From: Acidimicrobiia bacterium
Lineage (GTDB): Bacteria; Actinomycetota; Acidimicrobiia; Spongiisociales; ZC4RG35
Assembly: GCA_029865445.1 (NCBI GenBank)
Contig: JAOUGY010000024.1
Coordinates: forward strand, 1-20,324
Length of the DNA: 20,324 bases
Direction of reading: 5' to 3'
Position numbers and translations under genes: made by a program. Positions 7,474 through 14,616 of the stretch are shown here, in pieces (the stretch's first letter is position 1; every line of letters starts with the position of its first letter). The notes below the pieces were generated by a model. The model was not told the DNA's origin. It saw only the letters and a program-made list of their open reading frames with translations, and ran no database searches.

Positions 7474-8444
7474 GGCAGAAAGGGCCCCGCGCCGGAGATG
7501 GCTCCGAGGAGCCTTCGGTAGGCGATACCCGAGGCATCGGGGATCCTGAGGTGCAGTTCGTCGCGCAGGTTCGTGGGGATCTGTTCGGGTCGCTGGCTCT
7601 CGACGATCAGGCGATCCTGTTCCATGATCTCGTGGGTGAAGTCGATGAACTCACCATCCTCGGACGGATCGAGCTGGTAGTTGCGGCCGATCCACAGGAA
7701 CATGTCGGTTGTCTTCTCGGACGTTGGCGCCGCCACCAACGAGATGAGTGTCTGGTCGCCCGATGGGATGGTCTTCCGCAAATGAATGGTGAAGGGCCCC
7801 GTGAGGAAGTACTCCCAGCGGATCACGTCGTCGGCTCCGCTGTGGAGTGATGCCGGTTCCGGGGCTTCCAGGTAGTAGTAGAGACCGGTGTTTCGCTCTT
7901 CGACGGTGTGCTCGGCAACCTCGGTTGCGTCTCTGGAGCCGAGTGTTCCTTCGTGGACGAACGGGAAGTGGGAGATGTCCATGAAGTTCTCAACCGCCCT
8001 CCCCGCAGATGTCTCCCACGTGTAGTGGTGAGAGACGAACGTGCGGTAATCCGATCGGTTCCACTCGTCATCCGGGAACGGCGGGATGTCCTGTTCCGGC
8101 TCGTCGAGACAAGCCCACACGAGCCCGTATCGCTCCTCCACCCGATGCGTGATCGCCCGCGCCTTCGGGGGGATCGGCGACCCGGGAGGCAACGACGGTA
8201 TCTTGACGCACGCCCCGGTCCCGTCGTACGCCCACCCGTGGTACCCGCAGTGAAGGATGCCGTTCTCGATGAACCCGAGCGACAGCGCCACGCCGCGGTG
8301 GATGCACAGGTCGGTGAACAGGCTGAGCCCATGATCGCCGCGGAACGCGACGAGGTCGGTTCCGAGCAGTGTGAATCGGCGGGGCTCGGCCGTGACCTCG
8401 GACGCCGTGGCGATTGGATGCCAGTGTCGTGAAAGCGTTGTCAT
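7470..8444 (-). CDS. Rieske non-heme iron oxygenase, catalytic (alpha-type) subunit
   Basis: 324 residues, close to the ~330-350 of VanA-like Rieske O-demethylases and ring hydroxylases. The N-terminal Rieske [2Fe-2S] domain carries C47-I-H49 and C66-G-Y-H69. The catalytic domain has the mononuclear iron site ENFMDISHFPFVHEG, with D156, H159 and H164. A conserved EQDRLIVESQRPE block lies near the C-terminus. The start is ATG 8444; an in-frame extension to 8708 would run back over the divergent cupin gene and has no domain content. A separate reductase is normally needed and none is in the window. The stop overlaps the first permease start (ATGA). The family both hydroxylates rings and demethylates O- or N-methyl groups; the substrate cannot be read from sequence. 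Confidence 0.93.
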   Translation of the reverse strand: MTTLSRHWHPIATASEVTAEPRRFTLLGTDLVAFRGDHGLSLFTDLCIHRGVALSLGFIENGILHCGYHGWAYDGTGACVKIPSLPPGSPIPPKARAITHRVEERYGLVWACLDEPEQDIPPFPDDEWNRSDYRTFVSHHYTWETSAGRAVENFMDISHFPFVHEGTLGSRDATEVAEHTVEERNTGLYYYLEAPEPASLHSGADDVIRWEYFLTGPFTIHLRKTIPSGDQTLISLVAAPTSEKTTDMFLWIGRNYQLDPSEDGEFIDFTHEIMEQDRLIVESQRPEQIPTNLRDELHLRIPDASGIAYRRLLGAISGAGPFLP

Positions 8445-8496
8445 GCGCCTCGTTCCTGCTGCAATGTCCCGACGGTACCATCTACAGTTGAGCCAC
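8445..8496. promoter_or_regulatory. 52-base divergent gap between Rieske oxygenase and bicupin genes
   Basis: Both halves of the catabolic locus diverge from here, so promoters for both are expected in or near it. Toward the cupin, TTCCTG (8453-8458), a 17-base spacer and TACCAT (8476-8481) are a weak sigma-70-like match placed sensibly before GTG 8497. No convincing promoter was seen for the oxygenase side. A shared operator here could control both directions, but no clear dyad was recognised. Confidence 0.35.
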
Positions 8497-9330
8497 GTGA
8501 ACGAACATGCAGTCTCATTGAATTCGGCGGAAGGAGGGCTTTTTGTCTCCGACGTCGTCCGAGTGTTCCCCGACGACCCCTCGGCGTGCCCCCTTCCCCT
8601 CGTCGAAACGGCCGGTCGCGCCTGGGCCGTCGTGTGGCCGGGGGTTGGTGCGCACCTCCGGACGTTCCACCGCATCAGCCTGACCAGAGGTGGCCGGACC
8701 CACCTCATGGCCCACCCGATGGAAGCGGTCTATTACGTCATCGGCGGCACGGCGACGGTCGATAGGGGCGCAAACCGCAACGTTTGGTCGTTGCCCGCGG
8801 GCACGATGGTGCTCGTTCACCCCGGGACCTCCTATCGATTCCAGGCAGCGGACGGCGGAGCCGAGATCGTCGGCGGGCCGTGCCCGGCCGACCCGGGGGT
8901 GTACGCCGACCTCGGCGTGGTGGTCCGCCCCCAGCGTGGTGGTGGTATAGACCTCTTCCATCGCGATCATCCCGATCTCATGATGCCGATCATCGCCAGA
9001 GATGCCCGTTTGATCGTGTGGGCGGGCCGCGGCTCGCAAACCGCCAACATGAACTACGTGGACATGCAGCCGGGGGAGAGGAACGTCCCTCACATCCACG
9101 CCGGATCCGAGGACACGTTGTATGTGCTCGACGGCAAGGGGACGATCGAGGATCTCTCCCACGGCGTGGAGCTCGAGTTCGAGGCGCCCTGTGCCGTGCA
9201 CGTGCCGGTGGGCCTCATGCACGCCGTGCGTGCGGATCGCGGCTGCCGGGTCGAGAGCGTCGGTGGGCCTTCGCCCGTCGACTGGAACATGCTGGTGAAG
9301 GTCGGAGGATACGTGAGGCTGGGGCGGTGA
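8497..9330 (+). CDS. Bicupin domain protein, putative metal-dependent enzyme
   Basis: 277 residues with two cupin barrels. Cupin 1 (about 50-125) has H69, H73, E76 and H108 in plausible metal positions around GGRTHLMAHPMEAVYYVIGG. Cupin 2 (about 175-255) is canonical: PGERNVPHIHAGSEDTLYVL with H199, H201 and E205, and H242 in VHVPVGLMHAV. Bicupins include gentisate-type ring-cleaving dioxygenases, ureidoglycine aminohydrolase and others; I cannot choose between them. The start is uncertain. GTG 8497 is preferred because it clears the divergent gene, but it has no good Shine-Dalgarno. A GGAAGGAGGG sequence at 8529-8538 is inside the frame with no start codon at the right distance. The stop overlaps the next gene's start (GTGA), so the two are probably translated together. 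Confidence 0.8.
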   Translation: MNEHAVSLNSAEGGLFVSDVVRVFPDDPSACPLPLVETAGRAWAVVWPGVGAHLRTFHRISLTRGGRTHLMAHPMEAVYYVIGGTATVDRGANRNVWSLPAGTMVLVHPGTSYRFQAADGGAEIVGGPCPADPGVYADLGVVVRPQRGGGIDLFHRDHPDLMMPIIARDARLIVWAGRGSQTANMNYVDMQPGERNVPHIHAGSEDTLYVLDGKGTIEDLSHGVELEFEAPCAVHVPVGLMHAVRADRGCRVESVGGPSPVDWNMLVKVGGYVRLGR

Positions 9331-10181
9331 CCCACGACGTCGGGATAGCGATCGCGCAGATCTCGAGCGAGCCCTTCGAGGTGGAGCTCAACAGGGCGCG
9401 CTGCGACCACGCGATCCGCCAGGCATTCTCGCAAGCCGCCGACATCGTGATACTGCCGGAGCTCATCGTCCATGGGTACGTCGCCGACGCCAGACGACTC
9501 GCTCCTATCGCCGAAACCGTCCCAGGGCCCACCACGTCGGCGTGGCAGTCCGTCGCCGCCGAGGCAGGTGGCTACGTCGTGGGGGGTCTGGCGGAGATCG
9601 AGGGGGAGCGGCTCTACAACACGGCCGTCGCCGTCGGCCCGCAAGGTGTCGTCGCCCACTATCGGAAGGCGCACCTCTTCGCCGAAGAGAAGATCGCCTT
9701 CGCCCCCGGAGACCTCGGCTTTCCTGTGGCGAGAACCAGGTTTGGCACGATCGGGCTGTGCGTGTGCTACGACCTTCGATTCGTCGAAGTCGTGCGTGTC
9801 ATGGCTTTGCGGGGTGCGGACCTCATCTGCGTGCCGACCGCCTGGCTCCCTGGCTTCGACCAGGCGAGGTGGGATGCCGAGGGCATGTCGCCGCAGGGCC
9901 GAGGCGCCGAGTTGCAAGCCAACCTGAACCAGGTCTTCATCGGTGCGGCCTCCCAGGCGGGAGTCCATGGCAGCTGTGACTTCCTGGGCAGTTCCATCCT
10001 GATCGACCCGTACGGCAAGCGGGTCGTCGGCCCGCTGTCAGGCGATCGCGACGAGGTCGTCGTGGCCCGGGTCGACATCGGAGCATCGAAGCGGGCCCAG
10101 GTACGCGGCGACTTGATAGCGCCCCGGGCCGACCGGCGGACCGATGTCTACGGACTCGCCTACAACGGCGAGGTCTTGTAG
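9327..10181 (+). CDS. Nitrilase-superfamily C-N hydrolase (amidase/carbamoylase type)
   Basis: 284 residues, normal for the family. The Glu-Lys-Cys catalytic triad is visible: E45 in ILPELIVHGY, K114 in HYRKAHLF, C147 in GLCVCYDLRF. The YDLRF sequence after the Cys is typical of omega-amidase, carbamoylase and other amidase branches, not of true nitrilases. GTG 9327 overlaps the cupin stop codon as GTGA, and the reading frame upstream of it is non-homologous. The gene's end overlaps the convergent EamA gene by 22 bases. Coupling to the bicupin suggests that the two act on consecutive steps, for example oxidation or deamination followed by amide hydrolysis. That is inference; the substrate is unknown. 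Confidence 0.9.
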   Translation: MTHDVGIAIAQISSEPFEVELNRARCDHAIRQAFSQAADIVILPELIVHGYVADARRLAPIAETVPGPTTSAWQSVAAEAGGYVVGGLAEIEGERLYNTAVAVGPQGVVAHYRKAHLFAEEKIAFAPGDLGFPVARTRFGTIGLCVCYDLRFVEVVRVMALRGADLICVPTAWLPGFDQARWDAEGMSPQGRGAELQANLNQVFIGAASQAGVHGSCDFLGSSILIDPYGKRVVGPLSGDRDEVVVARVDIGASKRAQVRGDLIAPRADRRTDVYGLAYNGEVL

Positions 10182-11032
10182 GCCCGAGTTGACCGAAGGG
10201 TCAGGAACGAGTTCACGGCGAGACTCCCGACGACGATGGAACCGCCGAGGATGGCACGCAGCCCCGGCTGTTCGCCCAGGGCGATCCACACCCACAACGG
10301 TCCGAGTATCGCTTCCAAGAGAGTGATCAGTCCGACCTCTGGGGCGGGGATGTACCTCGGCGCCACGGCCAGGAGCCCGAACCCGACGGGAAGCACCGCC
10401 AGCCCGCTGACGGCCAGGTAGCCCACGTCGGCCGCGGTGACCGACATCGGGTCGGCGAGAGGGAGGGCGATGGCGGCGGCGACGAGCCCTCCCAGGCCCA
10501 TGGCCGGAACCATCGTTCGATCGCGGTGGCGTCCGATCACCACGAAGGACGCTCCGAAAGAGGCGGCCGCCCCCAGCCCGGCCAGGTCACCCAGCAGGCC
10601 GCCTCTCGACAGCGAGTCCGAGAACATGACGGTGATGCCGATCATGGCGACGACGATCACCGTCCACAACCGGCGCGGCAGTTTCTGACGGAACAGCACG
10701 CGTTCGTAGAGCGCGGCGAACAGGGGTGCCGCGCTCATGGCGACGAGCGTGTTGGCCACAGTGGTGTTGGTGATCGAAACCACGAACCCGACGGTCTGGA
10801 GACCGAACAGGAGGGCGACCCACGCTCCTCCGATTCCGATACCCGTGATGACTCGGGGCGTGCGGGCGATGATGGTGGAGGCAACCAGCAGGCCGATGCA
10901 CAGCAGCGTTCCGCGCCAGACCAGGATCGTGAACCGATCGGCTTCCACCAGCCGGATGAGAAGCGATTCGGGGCTCAGCGCGACGATCCCCGCCACCGCA
11001 ATGGCCAGGCCCTTGCGGTGGTCACCGCCCAT
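10160..11032 (-). CDS. EamA/DMT-family transporter
   Basis: 290 residues, about ten membrane helices arranged as two EamA halves (roughly 8-136 and 150-280), the normal length of the drug/metabolite transporter superfamily. The second half includes PRYIPAPEVGLITLLEAILG (about 226-245), a typical EamA loop. The start codon lies 3 bases after the cyclase stop, so the two are probably translationally coupled. The family mostly exports small metabolites; here it may export a product or by-product of the locus. The 3' end overlaps the convergent amidase by 22 bases. Confidence 0.88.
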   Translation of the reverse strand: MGGDHRKGLAIAVAGIVALSPESLLIRLVEADRFTILVWRGTLLCIGLLVASTIIARTPRVITGIGIGGAWVALLFGLQTVGFVVSITNTTVANTLVAMSAAPLFAALYERVLFRQKLPRRLWTVIVVAMIGITVMFSDSLSRGGLLGDLAGLGAAASFGASFVVIGRHRDRTMVPAMGLGGLVAAAIALPLADPMSVTAADVGYLAVSGLAVLPVGFGLLAVAPRYIPAPEVGLITLLEAILGPLWVWIALGEQPGLRAILGGSIVVGSLAVNSFLTLRSTRAYKTSPL

Positions 11033-11035
11033 GGC

Positions 11036-11881
11036 TCACTCTGTTGCCAGTTCGGATGCCGCCTCGCGATATTCGCCGATCTTCAGGTCGCCCACGTCGT
11101 AGAAGGCGATGATTCGGCACGGCGATGCCTCGAGACCCTCGTACTTCCAGGGGAAGGCGCCGATGATCGCTCTGGTGTTGAGCGCCTTCTCGATGTCGCC
11201 ACCAACGTTCTCCGCGTGAATGAGATTCTCCTGGAAAGCCCAGTTGTGGAACGGGAACAGATCATTCGACACGCGGCGTCCCGATAGCTTGTGGGTGTAC
11301 TCGTAGCGGGGGAAGAATTGGTCGACCGGCATCCCGACCTGCTCCTCGAAGACCTTTGTGAGGTCGGGGCGCATGTTGCGGATCGTGGTCCACATGGGGT
11401 GGTCGCCCGAGCCTGCGTCGATACCGAACCATTTGATCTCCATGTCGAGCATCCACTGCAGCAGTTCCAGCTTCCCCCCGGGGTGCATGGTGAAGTAGCG
11501 CACCAGATCCTGCTGCGACTGTCCCTCCCAGTACTTGTGCCAGCCCGTGTGGATGATGAGGATGTCGCCCTTCTCGATCTCGACGTTCGCGGTCAGCATG
11601 TCGGGGGTGATGACCGACCAGTCGTCAACCATGTCGGAGATGTCGACGATGGCGCCCTTGTTCACGAGGAACGGAAGGTCGTACGACGCCATGTCGCCCA
11701 TCCCGTCGGCACCGTGCATGGCGCCGTCGAGGTGAGTACCCGTGTGTAGTGCCATTTCGACCCGCTGGGCGACGATCCTCTGAGTCTGGAGGTTCTGGGT
11801 GTAGAACATCTTGTTGCCGGCATAACCCACCCAACCGGGAGTATGGACATTCATCGTGTGGGTCATGTCGACCATCTGCAT
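11036..11881 (-). CDS. Cyclase-family metal-dependent hydrolase (kynurenine formamidase-like)
   Basis: 281 residues of the family that includes KynB kynurenine formamidase and isatin hydrolase, which hydrolyse amide or lactam bonds with a bound divalent metal. The signature HTGTHLDGAMH is present with likely ligands H46, H50, D52 and H56. The protein is longer than KynB (~210), with an insert around 150-230. ATG 11881 is chosen because GGAGGT lies 5 bases upstream and the conserved domain starts at once (MVDMTHTM); the open frame extends further upstream without such support. It follows the nitrilase-like gene by 91 bases and precedes the EamA gene by 3. No other kynurenine-pathway gene is nearby, so a formamidase name would be premature. 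Confidence 0.88.
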   Translation of the reverse strand: MQMVDMTHTMNVHTPGWVGYAGNKMFYTQNLQTQRIVAQRVEMALHTGTHLDGAMHGADGMGDMASYDLPFLVNKGAIVDISDMVDDWSVITPDMLTANVEIEKGDILIIHTGWHKYWEGQSQQDLVRYFTMHPGGKLELLQWMLDMEIKWFGIDAGSGDHPMWTTIRNMRPDLTKVFEEQVGMPVDQFFPRYEYTHKLSGRRVSNDLFPFHNWAFQENLIHAENVGGDIEKALNTRAIIGAFPWKYEGLEASPCRIIAFYDVGDLKIGEYREAASELATE

Positions 11882-11972
11882 TGAGTACCTCCAAAAGTGC
11901 TTGAGCCAGACTCTATCCGTTTGCGGAGCGCGGTGCGACTGCGGATCTCGACGCATCAACCGAGGAACGCAA

Positions 11973-12881
11973 CTACTCGAACAGTGATCTGAAGAGCTCT
12001 GGGCGGGAGTAGTGACCGGCGACGTCGTGGACGAACTTGGGAATGATGAGGTCCGCCGCTGCGATCTCCGCGTAGACGATCTGCTCCGAGCCGTCCTGTG
12101 CTTCGGCGAGCAGGTTTCCCGACGGGCCGACGATGGACGCCCGCCCGGGCGACTCCGCCAGGAAGTCGGTGTGCTCCTGACCGTAGGCGGTGCGCATCTC
12201 GTCGCTCACTGTCATGACGCAGTTCAACACGTGGGTCTTCAGCGAGTAGGCGAGCGCTCGCGAGACCATCTGGATGACAGGGCCCATGTCGAGGCCTGGG
12301 CTGAAGTGAGGCGGCCACGACGCAATGTGGGCGACCGGGTATTCGAGGGCCGCTGCGTACTGGTTGAGTGGATTCGAGTTTTCTCCGCATATGAGCGACG
12401 TCACGGGCCCGACCGTTGCCCGGAACGAGCACCTCGGCCCGGTCGTTCCCGGGGCGTGGACGAGGCGCTCCCCGACGGTGGGGACGATCTTCTGATGGAC
12501 TCCGTGTACGAGTCCTGTCGCGTCGATGTGAACCTGGGTGTTGTAGAGGGTGCCGGTGGTGCCGGGGCGGCGTTGGCAGATCCCCATCACAACGTCCACC
12601 TTGGCCGCCGCACAGGCGGAAGCAAGCGCCTCGAGCTGGGAGGAGGGGACCTCGACGGCGTTCAAGAACAGCCTCTGCCCCAATCGTTCGCTCCTGGCAT
12701 CGAACGGGAGCAACTCGACCCATCCCGGGTGACCGGGTATGAAGCCTTCCGGGAATCCAAGCAGTCGCGCGCCCGAGGCGCCGGCCTCGTGGATGAGGGC
12801 AGCCGCCTTGTCCGTGGACGCGGCCAGATCGAGAAACACGGGTGCGGCCTGCACCGCCCCGACGATGAATCGTTCTTCCAC
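11973..12881 (-). CDS. Nitrilase-like carbon-nitrogen hydrolase
   Basis: 302 residues. The Glu-Lys-Cys triad is visible: E45 in GFPEGFIPGHPGW, K131 in HQKIVPTVGERLVHAPG, C165 in SLICGENSNPL. The FPEGFIPGxPxW motif and CGEN(S)NPL context resemble the nitrilase/cyanide hydratase branch (canonical CWENxxPL). This differs from the amidase-like protein encoded at 9327-10181, and the usual Trp after the Cys is Gly here. It may therefore hydrolyse a nitrile or an amide. The start is GTG 12881 with only a weak AAGG upstream. It lies 33 bases downstream of the sortase gene with no clear terminator between, so read-through from the surface module is possible. Confidence 0.87.
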   Translation of the reverse strand: MEERFIVGAVQAAPVFLDLAASTDKAAALIHEAGASGARLLGFPEGFIPGHPGWVELLPFDARSERLGQRLFLNAVEVPSSQLEALASACAAAKVDVVMGICQRRPGTTGTLYNTQVHIDATGLVHGVHQKIVPTVGERLVHAPGTTGPRCSFRATVGPVTSLICGENSNPLNQYAAALEYPVAHIASWPPHFSPGLDMGPVIQMVSRALAYSLKTHVLNCVMTVSDEMRTAYGQEHTDFLAESPGRASIVGPSGNLLAEAQDGSEQIVYAEIAAADLIIPKFVHDVAGHYSRPELFRSLFE

Positions 12882-12914
12882 GCAGGGGCCTTCGAATCGG
12901 GCTGCCCAGGCTAC

Positions 12915-13568
12915 CTAGTCGGGGATCGGGATGGCGTAGGCCACGATGTTGTCGGTGTAGCTGCGAAGGCTCGGGTTGAAATCACCGCCACAGGTGATGA
13001 GTAGGAGTCGCGGGTCGCCCGATTTGGAGAAGATCTCGGAGGTAGGGAGTTCCTCTTTCGAGTACTGCGCCAGTTCGACCACCTCGAAGGCTCGTGTGGA
13101 ACCATCGGAGTACATCACTTCGACCCGCGCTCCGATCGAGGCGCCGGCGAGGCGTCGGAAGACACCGTCCCTGCCGTCGAACGCGATGTGGGCGGCGAGC
13201 ACTGCAGAGCCCGGCTGGCCGGGCGAGGGCCCAAACCGATACCAACCCACCTCGGCTGCGCCAGGAATCTCCATCTCGCCGGATTCGAGGACACCCACGT
13301 CTCGTACCGGAGCGTTGCTCACCGAGATGCCGTCGATGGTGAGACTCACGGGGCTCGGCTCGGAACCAGGAGCGGGTGGCTCGTAGATGGCGGACCCGAC
13401 GAAGGGGAGTGTTGGCGAGGCTGGGGGCGCCGTCGTCGTTGTCTCCGCGGGCCGGGTGATAGTGGAGGTGGTGGTCGTTGCCGAGGTGGTCGTGGTCGGC
13501 TCTGGCACGGTGGCTGAGGCACAAGCCGTAACGAGTAGCCCGACGGCAAGCGTGAGGAGACGGGTCAT
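12915..13568 (-). CDS. Class F sortase, predicted lipoprotein
   Basis: 217 residues. Sortases are cysteine transpeptidases that join surface proteins to the cell wall or to each other. The triad is visible: H127 in LAAHIAFDGRDGVF, C193 in LLLITCGGDF, R202 in SLRSYTDN. The short domain and ITCGG motif fit class F. The N-terminus MTRLLTLAVGLLVTAC is a lipoprotein signal with Cys 16, followed by a Thr-rich linker (about 23-53). A lipid anchor is common among actinobacterial class F sortases with such linkers, though not universal. ATG 13568 must be the start because the signal peptide begins there, yet no Shine-Dalgarno is visible and a 13-bp hairpin ends 8 bases upstream. It follows the DUF4397 gene by 45 bases. 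Confidence 0.92.
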   Translation of the reverse strand: MTRLLTLAVGLLVTACASATVPEPTTTTSATTTTSTITRPAETTTTAPPASPTLPFVGSAIYEPPAPGSEPSPVSLTIDGISVSNAPVRDVGVLESGEMEIPGAAEVGWYRFGPSPGQPGSAVLAAHIAFDGRDGVFRRLAGASIGARVEVMYSDGSTRAFEVVELAQYSKEELPTSEIFSKSGDPRLLLITCGGDFNPSLRSYTDNIVAYAIPIPD

Positions 13569-13576
13569 GGGTGGTT

Positions 13577-13603
13577 GGAGGGGAGGCTCGGAGCCTCCCC
13601 TCC
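13577..13603 (-). terminator. Perfect 13-bp inverted repeat between DUF4397 and sortase genes
   Basis: GGAGGGGAGGCTC (13577-13589) and GAGCCTCCCCTCC (13591-13603) are perfect inverted repeats around a single central base; a real hairpin would open to a loop of about 5-7 bases. On the minus strand no T-tract follows, so it is either a GC-rich actinobacterial-type terminator or an mRNA stability element that sets the DUF4397:sortase ratio. Confidence 0.6.
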
Positions 13604-13613
13604 TTTGAGGTGG

Positions 13614-14396
13614 TCAGGACTGGGTGACGAGCTTGCGGGTGAACGCGGCCGCCAGGGCGACTGCGGCGAGCCCGGCGAGCATCGGGACGACCGGCGTGGA
13701 GGTCGGGCTGTTGCCCGTGTTCACGGCCGAAGGGGCCGAGCCGAGACCGGTGATCGTCTCGGTGAGCACCGTGAGCGATTCACCTTCGAGCGAACCCACT
13801 GCGTACACGATCAGCGAAGCACCATCCTCGATGCCGAGGTCCGCAGGTCCGATCACGACCGGCTCGTCGGCGCCGGCCGGGACCACTTCTGCACTCACCG
13901 TACCGACGGGGAGGTCTGCCGATGCCTCGGCGGCGGGCGCCAGCCCGGCAAAGGCAACGGCGCCGTCGGCTTTCACATCGACCGTGGGCGCAGCGGCGGT
14001 GTGACGGACGGTGAGTCGGCCCTCACCGGCGGCGATCTCGGAGGTGTCGTTGGTGAAGATGCCGAGTGTCGGCGTGCCGGCCTCGTCCAGATGTGCGATC
14101 ACGGTGATGTTGCCCGAGGCGGGCAGAGCGACGTCTCCGCCGTCGATGGCCACGTCCTCCGTCCCGGCGACCTTGACCTGGAGGTTCACCAGGGTCTGAC
14201 CGGCGAACGATGAGAGGTCTTGAGTATCTCCGAACTCAAACCCTTCGATGACATTGGAGCCATCGACGGATACGTCGACGGGAGTGTCGGGAATCCCGTG
14301 GATCAGGTGGATTCGTGCATCCTCTTGTGCGAATGCAGGAAGAGCCATCGTGAGGCTCGTCAGTACGGCGATGGCGGTGACCACTACGCGTTTCAT
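13614..14396 (-). CDS. Secreted DUF4397-domain protein with C-terminal membrane anchor
   Basis: 260 residues. A signal peptide (1-23, likely cut after AFA) precedes two related repeats, IHLIHGIPDTPVDVSVDG (29-46) and LTVRHTAAAPTVDVKADG (128-145), typical of DUF4397 extracytoplasmic proteins. The tail has a hydrophobic segment (about 236-252) followed by basic residues (TRKL). This is the layout of a sortase substrate, but I see no LPXTG-like motif before it; the nearest sequence is NSPTSTPVVP. ATG 14396 has AGAGGA just upstream. A candidate ECF promoter faces it at 14444-14472. The molecular function of DUF4397 is not established. Adjacency to a sortase suggests a surface role. Confidence 0.85.
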   Translation of the reverse strand: MKRVVVTAIAVLTSLTMALPAFAQEDARIHLIHGIPDTPVDVSVDGSNVIEGFEFGDTQDLSSFAGQTLVNLQVKVAGTEDVAIDGGDVALPASGNITVIAHLDEAGTPTLGIFTNDTSEIAAGEGRLTVRHTAAAPTVDVKADGAVAFAGLAPAAEASADLPVGTVSAEVVPAGADEPVVIGPADLGIEDGASLIVYAVGSLEGESLTVLTETITGLGSAPSAVNTGNSPTSTPVVPMLAGLAAVALAAAFTRKLVTQS

Positions 14397-14443
14397 GGTT
14401 TCCTCTCTTCTCGTTTCTCCACTGTGGAGAGCGATTTACTACT

Positions 14444-14472
14444 AATTCGCCTCGAGGCGAGAGTTGGATGCA
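14444..14472 (-). promoter_or_regulatory. Candidate ECF sigma promoter for the DUF4397-sortase genes
   Basis: On the minus strand TGCATCC (14472-14466), a 16-base spacer and CGAATT (14449-14444) form a -35/-10 pair about 48 bases before the DUF4397 start. The same TGCATCC, 16 bases, CGTATG arrangement precedes the sigma gene on the plus strand. From memory it resembles the CATCC/CGAAT type of SigK promoters. The spacer contains most of a 14-base palindrome, TCGCCTCGAGGCGA (14447-14460). Confidence 0.65.
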
Positions 14473-14558
14473 ACTTCCTCGGGAGATTTCTCCTGAATCC
14501 TGGCCCAGCCGACACGCGCTCGGGTCATCGGACGGTGTCGCCCATCAGGCGCGTCAGG

Positions 14559-14587
14559 TGCATCCGGATCGAAAACGGCGACGTATG
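14559..14587 (+). promoter_or_regulatory. Candidate autoregulatory ECF promoter of the sigma gene
   Basis: TGCATCC (14559-14565), a 16-base spacer (14566-14581) and CGTATG (14582-14587) match the element facing the DUF4397 gene in -35 sequence and in spacing. A transcription start near 14594 would leave a leader of about 20-35 bases. ECF sigma factors commonly activate their own operon, so the shared element is the natural candidate for this sigma factor's target. Confidence 0.65.
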
Positions 14588-14616
14588 GAGGGTGATGTCT
14601 AACGGAGCCGAGTAAC

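Larger units (their letters stand above)
14397..14616. other. 220-base divergent intergenic region rich in short dyads
   Basis: Besides the two opposed promoter-like motifs, this gap holds TCTCCAC/GTGGAGA (14416-14430), TCGCCTCGAGGCGA (14447-14460), GTTG/CAAC (14463-14474) and GGAGA/TCTCC (14482-14493). All four lie on the DUF4397 side within 80 bases. They may be operator sites or leader RNA structure. No small gene was recognised here. Confidence 0.5.

Noticed and set aside
8371..8496. Upstream in-frame starts of the bicupin, including ATG 8443 that shares CATG with the Rieske start
   Set aside because: They would make the gene overlap the divergent oxygenase coding region; GTG 8497 gives a complete bicupin.
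8445..8708. N-terminal extension of the Rieske oxygenase
   Set aside because: It would overlap the divergent cupin gene and is low-complexity; the conserved fold begins at ATG 8444.
11036..11881. Kynurenine formamidase (kynB)
   Set aside because: The metal motif fits the family, but the protein is about 70 residues longer and no tryptophan-catabolic gene is nearby.
13614..13707. LPXTG sorting signal in the DUF4397 tail
   Set aside because: No LPXTG or close variant precedes the hydrophobic tail; only the overall tail layout fits.
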